From Fragum whitleyi (Eukaryota; Mollusca; Bivalvia; Cardiida; Cardiidae), in NCBI GenBank assembly GCA_948146395.1, contig OX411552.1:12136957-12200956 (forward strand): a stretch of 64,000 bases of DNA, read 5' to 3'. A model generated the notes under the pieces. The model was not told the origin of the DNA, ran no database searches, and saw only the letters and a list, made by a program, of their open reading frames with translations. Made by a program: the position numbers and the translations under genes. Below are positions 45,290 to 56,700 of the stretch, piece after piece (position 1 is the first letter of the stretch; each line of letters starts with the position of its first letter).

Positions 45290-46441
45290 CCGCACTATAA
45301 CATGCACTGTCTCCTTTTCCTTCAATATTTCCCTCTTTATTACTTTCAGTGATTGAAAAATAAGGCTAGTGAAAAAATGATAACACAATTAGACCAAAGG
45401 TATTTACACATGTCCGATCTAGATCGATGGAAGAACAATACAAACAGGTTTTGTAATCAAACAATTAAGGAATAGGACAGCAACAACCCAAGCACATACA
45501 GAAGCAAGAAGAGCCCATACAACTTTTTTCTAAAGATACCAAAGACAAGGGACATAAATCGCGTATTATTAAGGTATTATAAATTTAAAAAAATGAAATA
45601 CATTGATGGTTCAGTGGTTGATCATCATAACAAATAAGGATGTCACGAGAAGTTTATCAGCTTTTAATCATGGAATGTATACTGAACTCCAATAAAAACG
45701 TCCACACAATGTCAATGGAAATTATTTAAAAAAAGTATACGAAATCGAATCTTTCTTTGCAACTTTTGGTAGAACAAACATATAGCCGCATGTGTGGGAT
45801 GAAATAATGATGTTTCCCGAGACCGTTATTAAACAGATACGACTCGCTTGATAACACCATCAAAAGAAGAAAAAAAAAACGGATGAAAATGGTTATTCCG
45901 TAAAGGATAAGAGTACCTAATTTGCAAGTGAGCTCTACCGCAATATCCGCACAATAAAAATATGATAAAAAGATGTTCATTTTGTCCGTTAGATCTTTCG
46001 TAACCGACTCGCATTGCACGGTTTTGAGAGTGGGTGGGGTAAGCACTCGTCCTGTATTTTTTGTGAAAACCCGGCATGAAAGAGGATAAATCTTGGAAAT
46101 TAATTCTTAGGGGCGATTGGCGTGTTACGGTAGATTCGGCAATTATCAAGCGGGCTTTTAAAGCGATTTCTTCCTTTAGAAATTTGGCTTTTAAGACGCT
46201 ATTTTGAGCTTTGATAGGAGTCATATTGTCGACAATATTTGTTAATTGTTATTATGCTAATGATTAACAGAACTTCCGGTATTTTAAAACAACAATACGA
46301 CTTGGTAACAGTTTCTTGTCTTCGCAGTAACGGGAAAAGACTCAAATACATGGTAAGTTGCACCATTCTTTGAAATTCTTTCGGAAAACTGTTCAAAGCA
46401 GTTTAAAAAAACGACCCTTCAAGTTCCAGGAATAGCGTGAT

Positions 46442-46444
<3 letters not shown>

Positions 46445-46472
<28 letters not shown>
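46445..46472. repeat. Poly-T run
   Basis: About 28 consecutive T residues. Confidence 0.95.
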
Positions 46473-46788
46473 GTGATAGCGCAAGGCCTACTTTAAATAG
46501 CTTGTCTCCATAGACCCAATTTTGGCTGACAACGTTCTTACGTGACATTTGACATCAGCAAAGTTAAACAATTTTTAAACGTTTTGTTGCAAGGTACCAA
46601 AATGTCTTTCAATGCACATTAAATATTTTTAACAAACCTTTGTGCATCATATTATGCAAGCTTAGGGAACACGTTTACGAAAAAGAACATGAAGCCTAAC
46701 AGTCAAAAGATCTGTCTAGAATAAAAAGTCAGTATTGACAGGTTGACATTTTAATGAATTTGATTTCTTCGAATCTAAAGAAATTGGT

Positions 46789-47210
46789 ATGGATCGTTAT
46801 TCAAGTCCAAGCAAATTACTAATTACTGGAGATCTAACGAGTAGAAGCGGTACAGAGAGCCGTATTTTAGAATATGACTTTAGTATTGCTAATGCATTTT
46901 CATGTAATACCCGTTTCTACATAAACAAGGCTAATCATTTAAATATTGATAGAAAAAGAACTGAAATAAAAGTAGAAATTTCTTGCTATCATCGTTTTTC
47001 ATCCCAAAAACATTTAAATTATGTGTATCTAGTTAAAAGTCGACACGGTATTATACATCTTCCGTGAAACTAGATATATGTATTTTACTTATAAGCAACC
47101 TAAATAGTTATTTACGTCACATACATGCTGAGCAATATTTGTATTGTTTCTTTGTGTATCACAATGTACGGTTTGTTATTTACAAATGAAATAAACTATC
47201 TATCTATATA
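46789..47210 (+). pseudogene. Possible decayed non-LTR retrotransposon piece
   Basis: A 92-residue frame (46789-47067) starts with SSPSKLLITGDLTSRSGT, which loosely recalls the GDFN.R.G motif of LINE endonucleases. It is followed by about 150 bases ending AATAAACTATCTATCTATAT, like a LINE 3' end. No reverse transcriptase seen; could be chance. Confidence 0.25.
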
Positions 47211-48049
47211 GGTGTATTTTCAAAACTGAGTTCTGACGTAGTCGCTGAGTCCATTATCATCGGGAATAATTAAAAGGCAAATGATCGGGATTTTACCTGA
47301 TCCCTTCACTGAAATTATGAAAGAACATGTTTGAGTGAACTTTACGTTTTGAGACAACCAAAAGTGTTGGTTTAAAAGGTAAATTTAAAACTTTCTTAAT
47401 GCGTTATTTTAACCTGTTTTATCTATTTCGAACAAATGGCACGAGAATCTAACAGTAAAAAGTTGATTTCACGGCTCACCGCGCAAAATCTACCTATAAT
47501 GACAGTGACCCAAAGCAAACTTTAAGTATTCCATCGCATAAGAGTGAAGACCACGTGATCAATGCCTATGGTCAGACCCCGCCCGATTTTTGGCCTTCTT
47601 TGTTCTATATAAAATTTTTCGACTTTCAGGTGCTGCAGCGCATTCCACAACACCCCTCTTATATATTACGTCATTAGCGCTTCATCTACATTCAAAGATC
47701 TATCTTTTGAGACTAAAGAAACTGGGTCAATTATGGTTTTGTTTTTGGATATTCAAGCGAGAGTAAAGGTACCGTCTTTTTCCCACATATGAAGAGGGCA
47801 GTTAGTTCGGGTACGCCCCCGTCCCTTATCGTTCCTCCCGGAAAGGAAATCGTGCACAAAAAAGATCGAACTTATCGTAGTATCAAATAAGAGATGCAAA
47901 CCTAGCAAACAACCAAATACATATGCACGTGGATCACTATTCTCCACTTCAAAATGTCTTTTTCAAGCCGAACTATTCCTTCTTTAAGATCTACTTTTAC
48001 CACGACCTCCGGAAGTAAATATCAGTGAGGTCACTCCTATATTTAAGAG

Positions 48050-49421
48050 CTTTTTGCATTCTTCTAACTTCTAAACACTTTGGTAACTGCTGAGGGGTAT
48101 TGCGACCAAACTTAAGTCAATAAAGTTATAATATTTTCATTTGTCACTGAAAAGTGACGCTTTTAGGACATGAACTATTTTGCGAAAAGGGATACACTCC
48201 TGTCTGTTTTGGCCCTCTTAAATGTTTAGTAAATTGCCAAAATTTGACGGTCTGTAGCTCCCCAAGAAAAGTCCTCTTGGCTATAAAACTTAGATTGCCT
48301 TAAAGATCATTCATTTGTCTTCAAATCTATGTCCAAAAGATACTTTCATGAGCGGTTCATTTTTTCACAATGTTTCATTGCGCACAACCACCCTCGAAAA
48401 TCGCTTGGTGCGAAACAGTTTCCTTACTTGGGTACCACCATCAAAGGCCAGGCTATGAAAAAAAATAGTTCCCACCTAAATTGATTTTGTCACATGCATG
48501 GAATGCAGCAGAGGTCTGACAGTTGGCTGAAACTTATTTCAAGCTTCTTCCTAATATTTTAACATTAAAACAGTGTGGTGAAAGGAGCACATCATTTTTT
48601 TAACCGAACTACTTTAGGATACAACGACCTCGGAAGTGTATTGTGACCAGGGCGGATCCAAAAAAGGCAAGAATTCGGAGTAGTGTTATCTATGTTGTAC
48701 CATGGTTACTTTATCAAATAATTCTTGGTAAGAAGCCATTTGGAATGATTTCTCTGAGTATAATATTTAACTATTACTCCGTCCCAACTTTTTAAGCAAA
48801 CTAGAAAGCCACGAATTGCTTGAGTAGCTCCACAGCCTTGAAATTCTTGTATAAGCAAATCAAAGTTTAACTGGATTTTTAGATATTTTGGGTTCTACTG
48901 ATGGTGAAAATGATTTTCAAAGTTTCCACTATTTAGCATATAGAGAAATGACCTCCGCCCATAAAAGACATATTTTTCATGCAATGACAATAATTTTGGC
49001 AGCATGATAATGGGTCACCCAAGGATCATACCAATGAAGTTCGATTGATATCCATCAGTTACATTCTGAGAAAAATGATTTTCAAAGTTTCTACTATATA
49101 ACATATGGATAAAGAGTCACCCGAGGATCATTCATGAAATTTTTGATTGGTATCATTAGAATCTGAGATACGGTAACGCATTTTTTACCATATTTGGAAA
49201 TTAGCCACGCCCACCTAATCCATGTTTTTCATTGGATCAAAATTTCTTTAACAACTTTGAAAGATGGTCACCCAAGGACCATTCCTGTGACGTTTGGTTG
49301 AAATCCATCCAGTAGTTTCTGAGGAGAAGATTTTTAAAGAAAATGTTAAGAACCGGACGCACGACGGACACAATGCCATGACAATAGTCCCAGTGGCCTT
49401 CGGCCAGTGGAGCTAAAAATG
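48050..49421 (+). mobile_element. Helitron-like non-autonomous element, degenerate
   Basis: Repeated cores such as ATGATTTTCAAAGTTT.C, GGATCATTC and GTTTGGTTGAAATCCATC occur, then ACCGGACGCACGACGGACAC, a CAGTGGCC/GGCCAGTG hairpin and terminal GAGCTAAAAATG. The left border is uncertain. Confidence 0.6.
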
Positions 49422-50158
49422 GTAAACGTAACTTGATTTTAAGGCAATAAAACGTGGAGTTAATCAATGTAGGTCGAGGTTATTTGACCTTAAATTTCGC
49501 AATTCTCACGTTTTAATGACAATAACTAGAACTAAATCATAAAAATATGCAAAAAAAGAGTGTTTTCTATTAAAAGATATCAAATGGCAGAAGAAGAGAA
49601 AATAAAACAGACGTTTAAGCCTCAAAAATCGTTACTGCGAGGAATCAAATAGTATAATGCGTTCCCCAGAATGGAAAGGGGCTCATATAGAGTTAAGGGA
49701 GAAATTCAAAATTCCACAATCTTTGCTAAATTTTTCAGGATCTAAAACATATTTAAAGAGTTTGTGCATCGTAAACTTATAGTGTGGGAATCATTAAAAA
49801 ATAATGTCATAGTGTTGCCTGATAATCAGGAACAAATTGCCGCGCTTTAAGAAAATGTCTTTTTTATCTGTTGCTTAAAATAAATAGAAGAATTTGCTTT
49901 TTCAGAAGAAGACCGATTGTTATAACCAAAACCTATATTTTCGCTTGTGGCTTTGCCACTCGTGAAAATTATGCTTTTGTTTTGTTCACTCATTGAAATA
50001 TATCTAGATTCTGCACTGAACCTGTACATAATAACGTTGAATCAATCTTCAATGTCACCCGAAGTATGATCAATTATACTTTCATGTATGGACTGCTTCT
50101 ATCCATTCAATTTTCTTCATCATAAAAATTACAAGCAGTGGAGCTTGGCTAACGATAT

Positions 50159-50164
50159 TTTATT
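50159..50164 (-). terminator. Possible poly(A) signal of the STRA6-like gene
   Basis: AATAAA on the minus strand about 200 bases downstream of the stop codon. Position and motif fit, but such hexamers are frequent in AT-rich DNA. Confidence 0.35.
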
Positions 50165-50362
50165 TAGACAAAGCAAGTATTACAAATATGGCATTTGCGT
50201 TAAAGAACCGCCAATCTTTTAAATTGTAAAGCACCCTTCCGGTTTGAATGACCTGTAACAAATGGTACGGAAAGATCTAGATTTGTCTAGGTATTGAGTC
50301 TCACATCTTTGACTAACATGATGCGTCCAGAAAGAAAGCGAATTTCTAACATATTTCACGTA

Positions 50363-50733
50363 TTAACACTCCAATAAAGTGGCAGACTGTTCACGATCGA
50401 CCACGTGATCTCTGTCTAAATCAATCAAAATGTCATCACTATCACAGGAAGTGTCACTATCTTCTTCCGGTTTCACTATCGACGGGTTCTTTAATAATGT
50501 GTAAGCTTTTAGCCACCTATTGCGGATTAATTTACTTTCAGGTGACAGACTAATTTGTTTGGTCACGTGATTATCCTGTCCGGAGCTGGATTCCTCGTCA
50601 GTAGCACCGTAACGCTTTAATCTCACATTGTCATGTCTGTGTACATAGTCGTACAGTATATCACAAAACACTAACATCACCGGGTGTCTGTGGGATTCTT
50701 CTACGTACAGAAAACTCAAATAATACATATAAC
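50363..50733 (-). CDS. STRA6-like: STRA6-like last exon (cytoplasmic tail)
   Basis: Encodes the conserved YYLSFLYVEESHRHPVM and RWLKAYTLLKNP motifs, then an Asp/Glu-rich tail and the stop. Acceptor TTTCAG. The human tail after YTLLHNP is short and not acidic, so the acidic end is lineage-specific. Confidence 0.92.
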
Positions 50734-53700
50734 CTGAAATAAAAAAAATCGATTGAAGACTTAAAAAAAGAAAACATTTTATATAGCATTCCTATACATG
50801 GTCATTTTAAAACTCAATTTTCTTTCCGTTATGTTATTAATCTGGAGAATTATAACATGTCGTTTGCGAACAAAAAACGTTACTAAATTGTTGTGGTGTC
50901 TTACTTTTTTTATGTTTCAAATTTGTATTATACACGCTTTGACGAGGGATAGAATGTAATAAAAGAAACCCTATATTCTTGATACCGAAAGCGTTTCCAA
51001 TGTGTGATTCAAGATGAAGGTGCTCGTCAATGGGTTTTTCTATGCTTTCTTTCTTTCGTTCTCTTTCTTTCTCTTTCTTTCTTTCTTTCTTTCTCTTTCT
51101 TTCTTTCTTTCCTTCTTTCTTTATCTATCAATTTATTTATTTATCTTTTTCTTTCTTTCTTTCTTTTTTTTCTTTATCTATTTTTGAATGCATGGTACTT
51201 TCAGTACACTTTTTGAATACCGGTATTCATGAACTGATTGCTCGTTGTCCGAGATACCGAAATTTCTCACTAAAGTACTTTTGTAACGAAAGATAGATAA
51301 GATAACTAGTAATACATCGACGAACCTCTATCCCACTGCTCAAATCCCCGACACAGCCCACACATATCGAGTCTGGCTAGGTAGAAAACGCCTAGAAACA
51401 TGCCTTTAATAATGGTCACCAAACAACCAAACACACCCAGTACAATGTAGAAGAAAAATAGGAAATAAGACATGTTGTGGTAGATCTTCCTGAAATTATG
51501 AAATTAGATAGAGGATATTAAATGAGTGGTCATGGAATACCGAATTTATTAAACGAGTCATCTATACAGATAAAAACGAGTTTTTATCTGTTTTAGATGA
51601 CGAGTTTAATAAATTCTGTATTTTATGAGCACAAATTTTATATCTTATTTATATTATGGCCCGATTTTTTTTCGCAAAATCGTCGACATTCTTTAAATTT
51701 AACATTTCCGCATTTTCCGCGAAACGTATAACGCCGTTTAAAACTGACGTCACAATAGATACATTATGACGTACTTTTCGCGTTTACAAAATAGCGTCGC
51801 TTTTCGTTCTGAGATCATTTGCATAGTTATTCTACTAGTGTAATAACACCCGTGTAATATCAAAAAATATTCAACGGGTTTATTTCACTCCCGCGACGTA
51901 GGTCATATTATAAAAGATGGTTATTTGATTGAATAGTGGCTGACGTCTCTTGCTGCATTATTTCAGTCATATTTGTGCCCGAGGTTATAAAACTTTTCTC
52001 ATTCTCAATTCAAATTTTTCTCAAATTTCAGTTCGAGATTAAAGCCGTAATTCTGTTTTAATACTCATTTTAATGTATAAACATAAAAGATGATATTGAT
52101 TAGTTGTTATAAATAACAACTTATTAGTATTATCTTTTATTTTAATACATTTAATTGAAAACAAAATTTGAGAAAAATCTCAGTTGAACCTGAGAAAAAT
52201 TTTATTACCTCGGACCCCGATCTTAACAAGGATTTCTGGTATTTCTCACATCGGTATAACTACTAACAACATGTTCACACAATTGCAACGGGCAAATCGG
52301 GAGTTAGACCACGCTTGAAGCGAATCGGCCAATCAGAGAGCAGTTTTTCAAAAATATAAATCACTGTTACAACCCAAAGCATTGTATTTACAGATATACA
52401 ATTAAAGTGTCTCATGCACGTGAATTTTGACAGATTTTGTGTGCCGTATCATTTTAAGAAAGTGTCGAGCATACTATATGATCGCTTTTTCCAAAAGACT
52501 TTCTACAGTTGCATACATGCAAAAGAGCTGCAATAAGTAACGATAATAGATTCATAAGTATAGTTTCGACAAAATTACACATTATAACAATAATATAAAA
52601 GCAAGTTTTACACGTTTTCATTGTCCAGATGTTCGGGTAAAAATAACAGACAATGTTAGAAAAGCGTGGTCTAAGTCAGATAGAAAATCTGAGCTGTAGG
52701 TTAGATAGGTCTTAGTCAGATAGAAAACCTCGTGCCGCGGTATATGGGGCTGAAGCTCGTGTCTATTTCCCATATACCACGACGCTCGTTTTCTATACTA
52801 TACATCGAAGAGTATGACGAATTAAAAAAAAAAAACATACACGACTTGTGCGTATTTATTCGAATCAGCCGAATGAAACGCAGTAGCAACGCTAGTCCCA
52901 GGTGTTTGTCATATGTTCTATGGGCTTACATATCGTTCTTGGCCTACCTGTTATCAACGGCAAGGACAGATTTTGTCGTCTCCTTCCCCTCTTTATTAGT
53001 CATAGATGCGGATTGTAACAGAGTCCATGATGACAGCTGTTGGATGATCACTAGACCTTGATATATGGCAATAGCAGGACTGGAATCAAAAAGTTTATAA
53101 ATATGAAATAATTCCAAAACAGTAAGAACGTCCGAAACTTCTGATGTGAGAAATACCAAGACTACATTGGTAGGTGCTCCAGCCGCTGCGATATAACATA
53201 AACAAGAGCACCGCCTACTGGTGCCTTCGCTCGGCTGTTGAGTGCTGGATGGTGAAAAAAGTGGGCATAATTTGCACAAAATGCATCTAGAGTTACCTCC
53301 CTTGGTCGTATAGGTTGTTCTTATGGTGGTGAGCATGTTTTCCAAGTTTCAAGTGAATGCCTTCAGTAAAACCAGAGATATCACAAAATGACAGAGTTTT
53401 CGCACGACGACGACGACAACAAAAACGACGACAACGACTACACCAAGGCATTAACAAAACCTCGGGTTTTCTCCGAAAACAGCCGAGCTAAAAATGTTGA
53501 ATGCGACTTCTTCGGCCAGTGGTAGAATTATCAGAAAGGGAACAAGAAAGCAAGGTAAAAATAAATCGCAAACATAAAAATTGGCAGACAGTTTTCACCG
53601 TTAATAAGATATTTCAAATGCGCAAAAAACTATGCTTAAGTGTATATGAAGGTGCCAATTAGTATTCACGCATTTAATATCTACTTTCTTGTCCTACAAA

Positions 53701-56700
53701 TTACAATTAAAAGTTCGATCACAAACTGTTGGTGTCTTTTTCAGTCCAATACTTTCCATTATCATTTCTCAAAATGATATATGCTTAACTTTTTCCAAAA
53801 GTATATGATCCTTTGTATAGGAAAACCTGCTTAAAGCCATAAAAAACGACAATAGGTTTAAACTTCAATTCTGAACAAATACAGAATTATTTATTCAAAA
53901 AACAAAAAAATCTATGTTATTTCCAAAAAATGAATACGATTGTTTGTTTAAGTTTTCCAACAACCCGAGATTTGTATGGATTGAAAGTAATTAAGAAGGA
54001 GAAAAAATGCAAAAAAGGGAGAATTTGCTTGTTTCAAGCAATTTCTCTCTTTTTCGCATTGTTTTTTAAAATATTTTGCAGTATATTTACAATTTTAACG
54101 CCCATTGAATTTAAGTCTGTTAATCTTTTGAAAGCGGATAAATCTAAAATTGTTTGATTTGTAGTATCTTTGTAGGATATCTGTAGTTAAAAAGCGATCT
54201 CCTTTAGGCAGGTTTTCCTGGAGAACGGTTCATATGTACTTACATAGCATTAACTAGAACGAGTAGTAACTCTTTAGACACTTCGCCCGCCAGCGGTAGA
54301 AATATCAGATAAGCGAGTAGAAAACACAACAAGAGTAACACTGTAAACATGATGATGTAACCTACAAAGAGAGTTAGTGCGTATACGATTTTGTACTTAT
54401 TGAACAGAGTTAAACAAGAAAGAATCCTTCTATGACACTAAAAAATATATATACACTGCCCTCCAAAAGATCCTTCACACACATTACATTTATAAGATTT
54501 TCAGCTTTAATCTTTTTAAACAAAGTTATAGATTAGTTTTTATTACTTAAAATCTGATTATTCCCATTTGAACGCTACTTTAGACGACAAAATGACTGTT
54601 GATAAAGATACTATTTTAGAACAATGTATAACAGAAAATATTGAGACAAAAGGAGAAAATGCTGATTATCATTGGAACGTTGTGAGAGACTTGTAAATAG
54701 CATGCCTAGATGCATGTTCAGGCTGTCTTACCTGCTAATAGAGGCTACACTAAATATTGACAGAAGTTGATCCCCTTGATAGAAAATTTGGCAAAATGGT
54801 GAACTATTCTGATTTTGTCGATTTTGCATGATTTTGCCATTTCTGGTATTGCTTCTTAATTGATACATTGCAATAAAGATATAAAGTATACATTTTATTA
54901 ATCAAAATAAAATAAAACTTTGTTTTAAATTACTTAAGCTAAAGATCTTCAAAAGAAGTGTGTGTGAAGAAACTTTTGGAGGGCAGTGTATTGTCAGTGG
55001 GCAACGAAAGCCTCGTACCCTCAGCTTGAAAGTGCTGAAGTTACCAGTTTTTTATCGCCCACTGACGATATTGCGATTGGAAACAGATTGAAAGAAAATG
55101 GTTCTTACGCTTTCTAATACTTGTTTTTTTCTTCTGAAATTCATGCAATCGCCGGCTCTTTTTTACAATATAAGCTACAATCATGTTTAAACATCGTCTT
55201 TAACATCTTAAAACTTGTTTCAGCCAAGGAATACATTTTGTATATCGTTTACAAACAACAATTCAAAAATATATATAGCCCAAGATTTTACACGTATTTA
55301 CTTCATCCAACTGATGTATTTTAATTGCACCATCCTACAGACAAAAACATCTTCTTTCTTGTTTTTTCTTTTCTATTCTATTACTATTATTACGATTTTC
55401 ATTATTGTTTTTTATTATATTTGTACTTCACCTTCGTGTAAAGGTCCTTACCCCATAAAATGTATCCAACCTGGGAGCCAGCGTAGGATAGACTATCAGA
55501 CTGAAATACATCAAGATGTAATAACATCTTAAATGTTGCATTATGTATTTTATGACTGTTCAAATAAGAAAAGAACACGGGTTGGATTATTCGAAATTAT
55601 CGAATAGAATGAAACATAAGTATACTAAATCATCTTCGCCAGCCAATGGTTCTAACTCCACTATGATCCATTGCAGTGGAGTAAGAGCCCCTGGGGGCCG
55701 TTTTACCAAACGCCTTACGAAATAAATAATCGTAAGTCAAAAATACAAATCGTACCTGGTGTTTTCTTTATTGTTAGATTCTTCCTTTCAATATCTAATT
55801 GGAAACGTCTTTAGAAGACGATTTCAATGAGATGATGCATGGCAGAATTCTATATTTAGTTACTGTTCTAAAAGCAACTTTAAGTTTTGACTTACGCAAA
55901 AAATGATCGTAAGATGTTTAGTAAAACGGGCCCCTGGCTCGCGAAGATGATTCTTAATTAGACCTAAGTTGTTTTTATATTATCCTTATAACCAGAGAAT
56001 CATTAGAATGCTTGTATATCTAACTAGCTTTAACATCTCTACATTGTAAAATAGTGAAAAATATTCAAATTTATTATCAAACTACAGAAGGTAATGGGGT
56101 CGCCAACATTCAGAACGAATTCTAACTTGTTCCATATTTCAATTTAAGTTTTTGCTAGTTATCTGGCGTGGACTTTAAAATACGTGTATAACTAAAATGA
56201 AAATAACATGGGAGAAGACTTTTTTTAATTTCTCAAACAACTATAACATTTCCGACAAAATGACTAAAGGGAAAAGCGCCAAATAGGATGATAAACGTTC
56301 ATAAAGAATGAGAAATTGCTAATGGAAACAAGTGCATGTCGTATTGCGATGCAATACAGGAGTCCCCCACCGGATAACAAAAAATACCTTCTTATAATAT
56401 AGCTCCTACTTACTAGATCTATAACTGTATACAAAATTTGAAGTTGCTAGCACATTAGGTTTTGAACAAAATGTCCCAAACAAAAATAAAAGAGTAAAAA
56501 CAACCAATGGCAAAAACTCCAAAAGTGGGCGGAGAAGAACGATTCTTGCACATGCCACTTGTCCTCAATGAGATCTATAAGTGTACCAAGTTTGAAGTTG
56601 CTAGGAGATCTACCAGTGTACAAAGTTTGAAGTTGCTAGGGCTTATGGTTTAGGAGATAAGTACGAGACAAAAATGTAAGGATAGAAACAACAAAGGACA

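Larger units (their letters stand above)
35831..50362. other. Intergenic region between the two genes
   Basis: No gene recognised on either strand. Listed repeats cover a large part. Remaining intervals (for example 40260-40830, 45300-46430 and 47200-48050) show no feature I can support. The SLC6 promoter must lie in its first part. Confidence 0.6.

Noticed and set aside
45726..46224. Overlapping minus-strand frames of 106 and 131 residues
   Set aside because: No recognisable domain, low complexity in parts, and no splice or codon evidence.
51004..51296. Plus-strand frames rich in Phe, Leu and Ser
   Set aside because: They translate a (CTTT)n microsatellite.
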